Below are positions 55,382 to 63,937 of a DNA stretch of 64,000 bases, in pieces; the first letter of the stretch is position 1, and the number at the start of each line of letters is the position of its first letter. The notes under the pieces are model-generated. The model made no database searches, was not told the origin of the DNA, and saw nothing but the letters and a program-made list of their open reading frames with translations. The position numbers and the translations under genes are program-made. The DNA is from F22 sp963668535 (GTDB lineage: Bacteria > Bacteroidota > Bacteroidia > Bacteroidales > Bacteroidaceae): NCBI GenBank assembly GCA_963668535.1, contig OY764867.1, positions 1,798,001 to 1,862,000 on the forward strand, in the 5' to 3' direction.

Positions 55382-56788
55382 ATGGCCAATTATTTTACGT
55401 CCCTGAAGGGATTTTCTCGCCCTTTCTGGGTTGCAAATACTGTGGAACTATTCGAGCGCATGGCTTATTATGCCATCTTCATCGTGCTCACTTTGTATCT
55501 TTCAAACATTCTAGGCTTCAATGATGTGGAAGCCAGTATGATCTCTGGACTCTTCTCAGGAGGGTTGTATCTTTTACCTATGTTTTCTGGAGCGTATGCC
55601 GATAAGATCGGCTTTCGTCAGTCTATGATTTTGGCTTTTAGCCTGTTGACTGTTGGTTATCTAGGGCTTGGGGCATTGCCTACTTTCTTAGAAAGTGCTG
55701 GACTAGTCAACTATGCTGGTGCAGATACGCAGTTTACTGGGTTGATAGAGAGCTCTGAAAAATGGTTGATCACTCCTATCTTGCTGATCTTGATGGTGGG
55801 TGGTAGTTTTATCAAGTCTATCATTTCGGGGTCTGTAGCACGTGAGACAACTCCCGAAAATCGTGCCAAAGGATATGGTATCTTCTATATGCTAGTCAAT
55901 ATTGGTGCTTTTACTGGCAAGACAGTGGTGGATCCTCTGCGCACTGCATTGGGTGATAAGGGGTATATCTGGATCAACTATTTTAGTGCTACGATGACAT
56001 GTATCGCTTTGATAGCTATTGTGCTGTTCTATAAGTCAACTCATACTGAAGGTGCTGGTAAGAGCATGAAAGAAATCGGTCAGGGTTTTGTGCGTGTATT
56101 GAGCAATGGTCGTTTGTTGACCTTGATCCTTATCGTTACTGGATTTTGGATGGTTCAACATCAACTATATGCCACTATGCCTAAGTATGTGATTCGTATG
56201 GCTGGTGATGCTGCCAAGCCAGGATGGATTGCCAATGTCAACCCATTGGTTGTCGTACTTGCTGTAGGAACCATCACGCAGATGATGTCTAAGTTTAAGG
56301 CGTTGACTTCTATTATGGTGGGTATGTGTTTGATACCTATCTCGGCTTTGTTGATGGCTACGGGCAATCTTCTAGGTTCGGCGACTATTCTGGGGATGTC
56401 TAGTATTACTGTGATGATGATTTTGGGTATCATCGTACAAGGGCTTGCCGAGTGTTTTATCTCTCCGCGTTATCTAGAATATTTCTCTTTTCAAGCACCC
56501 AAAGGCGAAGAAGGGTTGTACTTAGGTTTTAGCCATTTACACAGTTTCTTATCGTCTATCCTAGGGTTTGGATTGAGTGGATTCTTACTGATGAAGTATT
56601 GTCCCGATCCAAAGACTTTCGAATCGCATGAGGCGTGGGCAGAGGCTAGTGCACATGCGCATTATATCTGGTTTGTTTTTGCAGGGGTAGGGATAGTCAG
56701 TGCGATTGCACTGTTTATCTTTTCACATGTAACGGCGAGCATTGATGAGAAAAAAGAACTGACTACAGTTGAGGCTGAAGGGGAATAG
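55382..56788 (+). CDS. POT/PTR-type peptide MFS transporter
   Basis: 468 residues, about 12 helices. FWVANTVELFERMAYYAIFIVLTLYL has the POT-family ExxER-like motif in helix 1, and SGLFSGGLYLLPMFSGAYADKIGFRQSMIL the helix 2-3 signature. The VGGSFIKSIISGSVARETTPENRAKGYGIFYMLVNIGAFTGK segment is equally conserved. Proton-coupled uptake of di/tripeptides is the family role. Monocistronic with a strong terminator. Confidence 0.88.
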   Translation: MANYFTSLKGFSRPFWVANTVELFERMAYYAIFIVLTLYLSNILGFNDVEASMISGLFSGGLYLLPMFSGAYADKIGFRQSMILAFSLLTVGYLGLGALPTFLESAGLVNYAGADTQFTGLIESSEKWLITPILLILMVGGSFIKSIISGSVARETTPENRAKGYGIFYMLVNIGAFTGKTVVDPLRTALGDKGYIWINYFSATMTCIALIAIVLFYKSTHTEGAGKSMKEIGQGFVRVLSNGRLLTLILIVTGFWMVQHQLYATMPKYVIRMAGDAAKPGWIANVNPLVVVLAVGTITQMMSKFKALTSIMVGMCLIPISALLMATGNLLGSATILGMSSITVMMILGIIVQGLAECFISPRYLEYFSFQAPKGEEGLYLGFSHLHSFLSSILGFGLSGFLLMKYCPDPKTFESHEAWAEASAHAHYIWFVFAGVGIVSAIALFIFSHVTASIDEKKELTTVEAEGE

Positions 56789-56811
56789 TTTAGCTTGATA
56801 CTTATATAATT

Positions 56812-56851
56812 AGGGGCATAGAAGCTTTTGCTTCTATGCCCCTGATTTTTT
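56812..56851 (+). terminator. rho-independent terminator
   Basis: A 14-bp perfect stem (56812-56825 with 56830-56843), TTTT loop, then a T-rich run. Confidence 0.88.
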
Positions 56852-56926
56852 GTTGTAAAGTGAGGCGCTTACATATTTTTGTTTAAGCTTTGATAACTCG
56901 AATAAGTGTACATAATGCTGCGAGTG

Positions 56927-57418
56927 CTACTTTTTTATTTTATCCACCAGCGCGTGGTGTCTGTTCTTAAAATATAAGCCATAAAATAAAGCAGTACATG
57001 CTACACAAGCTGCTATTACATAATCGTTGATCCCTTCTCGCAACGGATATAGTAAATAAAGTGGTATGCCTATAAGACTTACTATCCCCAACATCTTACA
57101 GTACTTAGCTGAGTAATATTGATTAAATGCTTTTTGGTATACTCTATTGGGCATATCTAAAGCAAATTTTCTGAAATAAGTCTTCTCGGCAACATACTCT
57201 TTACGCATTTGATACCCTACGAAATACCACATGATGGACCAAGATATAGGGAAGAGTAGGAGCATATATCCATTCTCGTTCAATTCTGCTGCAATAGATC
57301 TTTGTTTTATATTGGAGACAATTAGATATGCTGTGATTACTAAAATATTCCAGATAAGCATGGTGATTAGTCCATAGCGTATATGATCTTTTTTTCTTGC
57401 TGTACGTCTGTTGTTCAT
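56927..57418 (-). CDS. hypothetical small membrane protein
   Basis: 163 residues, not recognised. Four hydrophobic segments at about 15-37, 47-67, 105-122 and 128-148, with a basic N-terminus (MNNRRTARKKDH). Preceded by a -7 box and the recurring CTTGACA boxes. Confidence 0.65.
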   Translation of the reverse strand: MNNRRTARKKDHIRYGLITMLIWNILVITAYLIVSNIKQRSIAAELNENGYMLLLFPISWSIMWYFVGYQMRKEYVAEKTYFRKFALDMPNRVYQKAFNQYYSAKYCKMLGIVSLIGIPLYLLYPLREGINDYVIAACVACTALFYGLYFKNRHHALVDKIKK

Positions 57419-57479
57419 GGGTCTCTTTATTTACATGCGTTGTTTCTCTGTATATTACATTGAAATTTTTGGAGTCCAA

Positions 57480-57607
57480 TACGTCGTACAACGTATTGAG
57501 CTTCAAATGTATTGTTTTTTTAAGTAGATTGTATGCTGAGGTTGTTGGCATATAATTCGCATTTGTCGTTTAATTCCAACAAATGAAAATGTCAAGTTTT
57601 TGTCAAG
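57480..57607 (-). promoter_or_regulatory. promoter and box cluster of the small membrane protein
   Basis: -7 box TACATTTG (57511-57504 on minus), an imperfect palindrome TACGTCGTACAACGTA (57480-57495) at the expected start site, a TTGGC-N5-ATTCGCATTT element (57545-57564) and a CTTGACA-AAAA-CTTGACA pair on minus (57607-57590). Confidence 0.5.
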
Positions 57608-57649
57608 TCGGATATTTGGATTTGTCTAGTTTTTTGTTAGATAAATGTT

Positions 57650-58054
57650 CTATAGTTGTATCCTAGATTGACGACTTTGAATTTCTTCAACTATCTCTTC
57701 AACGTTGTAATCACAAGTGATGTGCATTGTGTTGAGAATATTAAATCGATTTTTAAATGTAATCACAGCACTGTCACCACTATACCAGTGACTCTTATAC
57801 TCAATATTTTCAATCTTATCCAATGAGATTCTCTTGTTCATATACGCATTGCGTCTATAGATGTAGTGGTCGTGGATTTCTATTCTATCTAATGAGAACT
57901 TGAAGAGAAGAATAGCACAAAGTATAGAATACATAATAAGAGAAGCCCCAGAAAGAGGGTGGACCAGATAGTAAAAAATAAGAATTACACAAAGCGCAAA
58001 TACAATAAGCAGTAGTTTGGAAATCAACTTTGGTTTATAAATACTTGTTTTCAT
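57650..58054 (-). CDS. membrane protein with bacterial PH-like domain
   Basis: About 134 residues from the ATG at 58054 (the longer frame needs a TTG). Two hydrophobic segments (about 10-30 and 34-52), then DRIEIHDHYIYRRNAYMNKRISLDKIENIEY and VITFKNRFNILNTMHITCDYNVEEIVEEI, the strand pattern of bPH-type domains. Role unknown. Confidence 0.65.
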   Translation of the reverse strand: MKTSIYKPKLISKLLLIVFALCVILIFYYLVHPLSGASLIMYSILCAILLFKFSLDRIEIHDHYIYRRNAYMNKRISLDKIENIEYKSHWYSGDSAVITFKNRFNILNTMHITCDYNVEEIVEEIQSRQSRIQL

Positions 58055-58084
58055 ATTAATATGGTTTGAGGTATATGTATGCAA

Positions 58085-58142
58085 CAAATATATAGATTAT
58101 CATCGAGTGTTGTACCAAGAAATACTTGACAAAAACTTGACA
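58085..58142 (-). promoter_or_regulatory. promoter and tandem TGTCAAG boxes
   Basis: -7 box TATATTTG (58092-58085 on minus) about 30 nt before the PH-like gene, with a TTG 23 nt upstream. The TGTCAAG-TTTT-TGTCAAG pair (58142-58125) lies next to the -33 region. Confidence 0.5.
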
Positions 58143-58365
58143 CTTTTATTTGTTTCTATAGATTTGTCTATAAGACTTAGATACGATATGGATGACATGA
58201 ATATACATAGAGACTTCATCTCTTTTACTGATTTATTGGACAGAATATTTAGATTTGTGCTGGTGTATATGGCGCGTTTACTTGGCGTATACGGTATATG
58301 TGGCTGCCGTATATAGCAATTGTACGCGCCGTATACCGTGTTTTTTATGTGTATAGTAGTTGTGA

Positions 58366-58387
58366 AAAACGCAAGCGCTTGCGTTTT
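58366..58387. repeat. 22-bp perfect palindrome, fourth GCAAGCGCTTGC copy
   Basis: Symmetrical about the GCAAGCGCTTGC core, flanked by AAAAC and GTTTT. Upstream, 58270-58340 has further short inverted repeats built from CGTATACGG/CCGTATACC. The gap 58143-58467 has no gene. Confidence 0.65.
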
Positions 58388-58467
58388 GCCAAACAAAGGG
58401 AAGAGAATTTTTAATATATTTAGTTAGGATTCGTACTGAATAGCACCGAAAGAAAAAGAATGATACC

Positions 58468-59190
58468 TTAATATATTGTGTACATTTTTTCCGCATTGGC
58501 CTTCAATACTTGATCAGTGTCTGTTGTCAATGTCACTGAGAAAGTAATCGTTTCAGGGATTTCATCGGAAACTGAATTAGATAATTTCAATACCATAGAT
58601 GCTTGTGCTAGCGGATTGCGTGCAAGCCATTCAGAAAGCGATGTCGGATAATCAGCTGTATCTCCCCATCCTACAAGAATTTCCTTGGTGTCTTTGTCAA
58701 CAATTACTTTAGGATTGAAATCATTAAGTATAAATAGGGAGTTTAGCGATCCACCAGCTGGAATACCTCCCAATGACTTATCTGCTGTGATTACAAGATT
58801 GTTTACACCAGTAGTACGGTATTCTATGGTTTGTATGATGGAGCGAGTTATAATTTTATCGCCGTACATAGCTTCCATGTAGTTCAAGTAGCTATCTTCG
58901 ATTTCTTTTTCCAATGGTGTTACGGCATCATTGTAATTTGATATATCAAAATCTCCATAGTAGTTCACATTTTCTCTTCTTTCTATAGGACCGTCGGAAG
59001 TTTTAAGTACCAAATAGAGCATTGAGTTGACTAGGTGTTTGTTTTCTATAGAACTGTATGGAGTTAACGAAACTTGAAAAACTGTTCGAGGATAAAATTT
59101 GGCATAGACTTCTTCTTTTGTGCTTCCGCCGTTGCTACAGCTTGCAAGAATAAACGCAAGTCCTACAATAAATAAATGGTGTACTTTCAT
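58468..59190 (-). CDS. hypothetical lipoprotein
   Basis: 240 residues. Lipoprotein signal MKVHHLFIVGLAFILASC (Cys18). The rest is beta-rich (VFQVSLTPYSS; TITFSVTLTTDTDQVL) with no motif I recognise. Preceded by a TTGACAAAAAGTACGCATTT box. It and the next lipoprotein share this upstream element and may be co-regulated. Confidence 0.65.
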   Translation of the reverse strand: MKVHHLFIVGLAFILASCSNGGSTKEEVYAKFYPRTVFQVSLTPYSSIENKHLVNSMLYLVLKTSDGPIERRENVNYYGDFDISNYNDAVTPLEKEIEDSYLNYMEAMYGDKIITRSIIQTIEYRTTGVNNLVITADKSLGGIPAGGSLNSLFILNDFNPKVIVDKDTKEILVGWGDTADYPTSLSEWLARNPLAQASMVLKLSNSVSDEIPETITFSVTLTTDTDQVLKANAEKMYTIY

Positions 59191-59283
59191 ATGTCTGTTT
59201 TAATAAGTTTATAAATACATAATGATTTCATATATATGCGACGTAAAAGTACACATTTATTGAATAACTTGTGCTTTTTTTTA

Positions 59284-59303
59284 TTGACAAAAAGTACGCA
59301 TTT
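59284..59303 (+). promoter_or_regulatory. recurring box upstream of lipoprotein gene
   Basis: TTGACAAAAAGTACGCATTT, identical over 20 nt to 29977-29996. It lies 94 nt before the start of the lipoprotein gene at 59190, in inverse orientation. Confidence 0.55.
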
Positions 59304-59360
59304 TATGTTTTTAGTATAAAATATGAAAGTTGGGTGCCTGCTTTATGTGTTTGGGGACAA

Positions 59361-59392
59361 AAAAAGGGAGTATGTGATGACATGCTCCCTTT
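59361..59392 (-). terminator. terminator between lipoprotein genes
   Basis: GGGAGTATGT pairs with ACATGCTCCC (one G:T), GATG loop; on the minus strand it is followed by a run of T. It ends the transcript of the lipoprotein gene at 59477. Confidence 0.7.
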
Positions 59393-59476
59393 TGTATAAC
59401 GTGTAAGGTTACTTTTTTAGATGTTGTATGCGAGAAGCGTACTTACTACATATAGTCTACGCTTTTTAGGTTGTTT

Positions 59477-60022
59477 CTAGTTCCAAGGCACTACATATGT
59501 GGAGTAGAAAAAGTTTTCACTAATACTACTCTTTTGTACAGATGGATAAGCTACTCCATCTATATAGACCGTTTTTTGACGCAAAAATACAGGTTCGTGA
59601 ACCACCTTGATATGATGAGGTTGTTTATCACGGAATATATACTCACTATAAATCGTGAATTCAGCTTCGTATGTTTTAGTTTCACCATCTTCCAATTCTT
59701 TCCATGAGCTAATATGAAGATAAGGAACCTTCTCTTCATCGCCATCAGCTACATAGCGAGCTTTCAATTCTACTTTGATTCCATCGGTCTTAGGAGATAC
59801 TAGTTCAACCCTGCAATCTGAAATAGCTCTATAGTCATATTGAGGGCCTACTGAGTTGTAATCTATAATATTCTTGTCGTTGGAGTCAACTAGTAATAGA
59901 GTAACGCTATAGTTGTCTGCTGGTTTAGGTTGAAACGGATCATCTCCTCTGTGACAAGATAATAACAAAAGGAGTATAGGTAGTAGTGTTACGTAACGAC
60001 TCATAAATTTTGGTGTTTTCAT
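59477..60022 (-). CDS. hypothetical lipoprotein
   Basis: 181 residues. Lipoprotein signal RYVTLLPILLLLLSC (Cys23). Beta-rich (YSVTLLLVDSNDKNII; IKVELKARYV; HHIKVVHEPVFLRQKTVYIDG). Not recognised; no partner domain seen. Single gene with its own promoter and terminator. Confidence 0.65.
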   Translation of the reverse strand: MKTPKFMSRYVTLLPILLLLLSCHRGDDPFQPKPADNYSVTLLLVDSNDKNIIDYNSVGPQYDYRAISDCRVELVSPKTDGIKVELKARYVADGDEEKVPYLHISSWKELEDGETKTYEAEFTIYSEYIFRDKQPHHIKVVHEPVFLRQKTVYIDGVAYPSVQKSSISENFFYSTYVVPWN

Positions 60023-60103
60023 TGGTTATATGATTTTGGATACATAAAAATTTCTTCTCTATCATATTTGTAGCTTTCGTAAATAAGTATTAGGTGTGCA
60101 CGG

Positions 60104-60163
60104 CAAATATAGTAATTTGATTTGACTAAATAAATGAATCCTATACGCAAAAAGTACGCATTT
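60104..60163 (-). promoter_or_regulatory. promoter and box for the lipoprotein gene
   Basis: -7 box TATATTTG at 60111-60104 on minus (start site near 60097). The half-box GTACGCATTT with five A before it lies at 60149-60163, a weaker member of the recurring family. The rest of 60023-60436 has no gene. Confidence 0.5.
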
Positions 60164-60376
60164 GTGTTTTTATGTGAATTTATAGTTGTATAGGTGTTAA
60201 TTACCTGTTTTGTCTTATTGCTTTGTATATATAAAGCCCTTTTTAGAGCTTATATAAATATACTCTTTGGTAAGTTGTAGAGGTGTGTATCGTCAAGAGG
60301 ACTCAATTTAAATCGAAACATTTGGGTCGTTTCTGATGTGGATTTATAGTACGTATAAGTATAGATGTTTTTTACA

Positions 60377-60416
60377 AATAAGGCGAGTCAAAAGTTACCT
60401 CCTGACTCGCCTTATT
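60377..60416. terminator. bidirectional terminator-like hairpin
   Basis: AATAAGGCGAGTCA/TGACTCGCCTTATT, 14 bp with a 12-nt loop, flanked by an A/T-rich sequence. Confidence 0.65.
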
Positions 60417-60436
60417 ATATATGTGTATTAATCTAC

Positions 60437-60655
60437 TTAGTGACTATGATGCTCGTGCTCGTGATCATGGTCTCTCATCACACATCGTCATATCAGGAGC
60501 GATACCAACTGCTTCCTCTGCATTTAGACTAATCTTGCCTCTCTGTAGTAAGAAGTCATATGCTTCTTCAATATTCATGCCACTGGCAGAACAAGCATGA
60601 AATTCTACATCAGTACCAAACTGTGCGGTGATGTCTTGGATAAAGTCGGCCTTTC
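60437..60655 (-). pseudogene. YecH-like (DUF2492) metal-binding protein remnant
   Basis: FIQDITAQFGTDVEFHACSASGMNIEEAYDFLLQRGKI is the YecH core, including FHACSA. The N-terminal HxHE-type start is missing: upstream sequence runs straight into the MFS gene's terminator. After MTMCDE a 1-nt shift is needed to reach the His-rich tail DHDHEHEHHSH and the stop at 60437. Both ends are damaged. Confidence 0.7.
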
Positions 60656-60675
60656 TTGATACATGAAATGAGTAC

Positions 60676-60710
60676 AAAAAAAATCGGAAGCACGTCGAAA
60701 CATGCTCCCG
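60676..60710 (-). terminator. terminator of the MFS gene
   Basis: On minus: CGGGAGCATGT, TTCG, ACGTGCTTCCG (with G:T pairs), then eight T. It reaches into the truncated end of the YecH remnant. Confidence 0.75.
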
Positions 60711-60736
60711 ATAATAGTATGTATAGAGGAACTCTA

Positions 60737-62116
60737 TTACTTCAAGTTTGGAACTTCCAAGTTGTAGCCTTTTTTCTTATCAACTACCTTCAAGACGAAG
60801 CCGACAATCATAGACAACACGGCCAAGCCACCAAAAATAAGCATTGGCAAAGTATAGTCATATACATTGTGTGTAGCACCATCGGTCACTTCTTGACCGG
60901 TGATACAGTATTTATCTAGTACAGAACCAATCAACATTGGAACAGCCAAAAGACCTAGGTTTTGTACGAAGAAAATCAATGCGTATGCTGTTCCTAATTG
61001 GCGAGCTGGGAAAATCTTGGCTACTGATGGCCACATTGCTGATGGAACCAAAGAAAAGGCGATACCTAGAAGGATCATCAAGACGATAGCTATCCAAGAT
61101 GCTGTCAATGTAGGAATAGAGAATGTGAAGTGAACTGCAATCAAAAGCGCAGAACCAAGAAGCATGATGGAAGCTGCTTTACCCATACGGTCTACAAGAC
61201 CACCAAATACTGGAGTCAAGACTAGGGCACCTAGTGCAGGAAGACCTGCCATAAATCCCGCGAAATCTTCGCTTACGTGATATTTCATCACCATGATCTC
61301 TGTGGCGTATTTCTGGAATGGGAAGACGCATGAGTAGAACAATACACATAGAAGGGCGATCAACCAGAAACCTGGGTTTTTGATGATAGCTAGGACATCT
61401 CTAAAGTTGAACTTTTCGTCGTCTTCGTCTTCGATACCATTAGCTGCGTTGGCTGCTTTTTCGGCTGCTAGTTGGTTGTCTAGTTTCTTATCCATGAAGT
61501 TGAACACGATGAAAGTAACCAAACCAGCCAGTAGAAGCATCAAGCCCATCAAGGTAGGGAAAGATACACCCATGGCCTTGGCTACTGGCAATGCTGCTGC
61601 ATATCCGGCTAGAGAACCAATACGTGCTAGAGCTACTTGTACTCCCATGGCTGTGGCCATTTCTTTGCCTTTAAACCATTTTGCAATAATTTTGGTTACA
61701 GTGATACCAGCTACTTCGGCTCCTACACCAAAGATAGAGTAACCAGCCGCAGCTACAGTTACACTCATTGGGTGACCTAGCAATACACCTTCGCTACCTA
61801 TTAGTGTGGTGATGGCATAGTACTGAATAGCTGTACCACCTACCATCAATGCACAAGATAGGATACCTGTAAAACGTACTCCGAAGTAATCTAGGATAAA
61901 TCCTCCCCAAATAAGCATCAAGAAGAATACGTTCAAGGCGCTATAGGCACCTGTATAAAAGCCGAAGTCATCGCTGTTCCAGCTAAGACCGCTCTCTAAT
62001 AACGTTTTGAGGGGAGCCATTTCGTCATTCACGAAATAGGCCGCCATCATGGTAAAGGCAACTACTCCCAAAGCTGCCCAACGCATAGTGGCTGAATCGT
62101 TTAATTTTGTTGTCAT
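60737..62116 (-). CDS. MFS transporter
   Basis: 459 residues, 12 predicted helices with a charged central loop (ANAANGIEDEDDEKFNFRD, about 225-245). DYFGVRFTGIL between helices 2 and 3 and FGGLVDRMGKAASIML in the second half are MFS loops. No substrate signature; dicarboxylate or nitrate-type relatives are possible. Single gene. Confidence 0.83.
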   Translation of the reverse strand: MTTKLNDSATMRWAALGVVAFTMMAAYFVNDEMAPLKTLLESGLSWNSDDFGFYTGAYSALNVFFLMLIWGGFILDYFGVRFTGILSCALMVGGTAIQYYAITTLIGSEGVLLGHPMSVTVAAAGYSIFGVGAEVAGITVTKIIAKWFKGKEMATAMGVQVALARIGSLAGYAAALPVAKAMGVSFPTLMGLMLLLAGLVTFIVFNFMDKKLDNQLAAEKAANAANGIEDEDDEKFNFRDVLAIIKNPGFWLIALLCVLFYSCVFPFQKYATEIMVMKYHVSEDFAGFMAGLPALGALVLTPVFGGLVDRMGKAASIMLLGSALLIAVHFTFSIPTLTASWIAIVLMILLGIAFSLVPSAMWPSVAKIFPARQLGTAYALIFFVQNLGLLAVPMLIGSVLDKYCITGQEVTDGATHNVYDYTLPMLIFGGLAVLSMIVGFVLKVVDKKKGYNLEVPNLK

Positions 62117-62170
62117 TAAAATGAAATTTATTGATTGGATTAAGTATTGAATGCGATAGAATAGTATGCT

Positions 62171-62225
62171 AAAAATGGACTATTCTTCTTTGCGACAGGA
62201 GACGCATTGAAGGGGATAGTCCATT
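62171..62225 (-). terminator. terminator after secG
   Basis: AATGGACTAT (62174-62183) pairs with ATAGTCCATT (62216-62225), with an inner TGCG/CGCA hairpin. On minus it is followed by five T. Lies 22 nt after the secG stop. Confidence 0.6.
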
Positions 62226-62247
62226 CTGTATACTGTGAATGATACAA

Positions 62248-62616
62248 CTATTTAGTTGCAGTAGAGTCTGTTGCGTCTGCTGCAGGTGTATCACCTGTTG
62301 TTTGACCGAATTGAGCAGCTGGGTTGTTCAATGGGTTAGTTGCATTATCTTTAACAGCTTCTTGCATGATAGCATCTGATGTTGCACCTGTCTTTGTTGG
62401 TGGGAAATAAGAAATCGCTACACTTAGTACCACGATGCTTGCTGCAAGAGTCCAAGTTGTCTTTTCTAGTACGTCTGTTGTCTTACGTACACCCATGATT
62501 TGATTTGATGATGAAAACTCTGAAGAAAGACCACCGCCCTTAGAGTTCTGGACAAATACGATCAAGCAAAGCAGGATGGCTGCAATCACGATCAGAATAG
62601 TTAAAAGTAAGTTCAT
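62248..62616 (-). CDS. secG: preprotein translocase subunit SecG
   Basis: 122 residues. Two transmembrane helices (LLLTILIVIAAILLCLIVFVQ and WTLAASIVVLSVAISYF) flank the conserved SKGGGLSSEFSSSNQIMGVRKTTDVLEKTTW loop. The Ala/Thr-rich tail is typical for Bacteroidota. It is the last gene of lptE - TPR - secG, 19 nt after the TPR gene. Confidence 0.93.
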   Translation of the reverse strand: MNLLLTILIVIAAILLCLIVFVQNSKGGGLSSEFSSSNQIMGVRKTTDVLEKTTWTLAASIVVLSVAISYFPPTKTGATSDAIMQEAVKDNATNPLNNPAAQFGQTTGDTPAADATDSTATK

Positions 62617-62635
62617 AATCTTGTTTCTAAATTAT

Positions 62636-63385
62636 TTATGGGTTATTTTTTTCTTTTAATTGCTCTATGTATGCAATACGGTCTGCAAAGTAAACATTTT
62701 TTTCTGGATATTTCAAGGATAAACGCTGTATTATTTCTATCGCACGGTCATATCGACGTTGTTTTATGTAAATTTGTGCTAATGTCTCGGTGAAATAACT
62801 CTCATCCAGTGGCTTTTCCTCTTCTGAGCACGATGGGCCGATGGGTTCTTCTTCACTGGAGACAGGTAGCAATGGGGTATCATCGGCGTGGGCCAAGAAA
62901 TCATCTATGAGGGTGCTGCTGCGGTCATCTTCATGCGATGGGGGGGCTTGGTCTGGATGTTGAGCTCGTTCCTCTTCCATCTGTTGAAGAAGGTAGGTGG
63001 TGTAGTCGGGGGAATAGCTCATATCGGCAATATGATCATCGGGCTGTGGCTGATCGTGCAAGAAAGATTCGATGAGTTCCAGAGTACGATTAACGGATGG
63101 TTGATCGGCTTCTGGTTGCTCTTCTTTTTGCACAATACTTTCTTCTCCAAGACGAATGCCTTCGATAAAGTAGAATAGCTGGCGTCTATTGGAAAGATAG
63201 AGTGCTGCACGCCGTAACTCAGGACCAAATTGCTCGTGATGGAGTAGGTATAGGTTCTTGAGATACAGCATACGAGCTGTTTGAAAATAGGGATAGCGCT
63301 CTACCAAGTTACGCAATTGGTAGAGGGTATCCTTATCTAAAAGCTCGGGATGTTTGATGTAATGAATAAATTGTTCAGCGTTCAT
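62636..63385 (-). CDS. TPR-domain protein of the lptE-secG cluster
   Basis: 249 residues. Helical N-terminus (FIHYIKHPELLDKDTLYQLRNLVERYPYFQTARMLYLKNL), an acidic Pro/Gln-rich middle (about 120-180) and one TPR-like unit near the end (YFTETLAQIYIKQRRYDRAIEIIQRLSLKYPEKN). Conserved at this place in Bacteroidales; exact role unknown, envelope-linked by context. Confidence 0.85.
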   Translation of the reverse strand: MNAEQFIHYIKHPELLDKDTLYQLRNLVERYPYFQTARMLYLKNLYLLHHEQFGPELRRAALYLSNRRQLFYFIEGIRLGEESIVQKEEQPEADQPSVNRTLELIESFLHDQPQPDDHIADMSYSPDYTTYLLQQMEEERAQHPDQAPPSHEDDRSSTLIDDFLAHADDTPLLPVSSEEEPIGPSCSEEEKPLDESYFTETLAQIYIKQRRYDRAIEIIQRLSLKYPEKNVYFADRIAYIEQLKEKNNP

Positions 63386-63394
63386 AAGCGTGAC

Positions 63395-63937
63395 TTACCA
63401 GTTGGCTACAGTGTCGTTGAATATTTGATCTATGATTTCTTTGATCATTTCTTCGATGAGATCATCCTGTACATCGGTCAGCAATGAGGTGGCCGGATAA
63501 GTACGGAATGCTGTATAATTCTTATCGAAATCTTCATCGTGATTGGTGTTGTTCACGAAGTTGACATGTATGGTGATTTGTAGTTTCACCTCGCTTGAAT
63601 AACCATCGGCAGAGACTGCTTGGTTATACTGGTTGTAGCCAGTGATCTCTCCGCTCAACTGTAAGTCGCCGCCAGCATTGATCAGCTGTAGACGGGTTTG
63701 ACGGTCGTAGATGTCTTTCAACTCTTCGTTGAAGCGCACACCTAGCGGAGCATATACGTAGGAGGCACGAATAGGAAATTCGGCTATTTGTATACTTTTG
63801 ACCTTCTCGTAATTGATGGAAGAACCATTAAATTTGTAGGATACAGCACACGAGGTGATGGCGCCCATTAGCAGGACGCTCATGATGCTCGCAATAACGC
63901 GGTGGCGGGTATGCTTAAAAGTCTTTGTCCAATCCAT
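63395..63937 (-). CDS. lptE: LptE-family LPS-assembly lipoprotein
   Basis: 180 residues. Lipoprotein signal (IMSVLLMGAITSC), then YKFNGSSINYEKVKSIQIAEFPIRASYVYAPLGVRFNEELKDIYDRQTRLQLI, the LptE pattern of a Bacteroidota LPS-translocon plug. Its ATG at 63937 lies 23 nt inside the sigma-54 regulator's end, so the two are translationally linked. Confidence 0.88.
   Translation of the reverse strand: MDWTKTFKHTRHRVIASIMSVLLMGAITSCAVSYKFNGSSINYEKVKSIQIAEFPIRASYVYAPLGVRFNEELKDIYDRQTRLQLINAGGDLQLSGEITGYNQYNQAVSADGYSSEVKLQITIHVNFVNNTNHDEDFDKNYTAFRTYPATSLLTDVQDDLIEEMIKEIIDQIFNDTVANW

Noticed and set aside
58107..58316. 69-residue plus-strand frame beyond the tandem CTTGACA box
   Set aside because: It starts inside the box region, shows no signal or domain, and ends in the inverted repeats near 58.3 kb.
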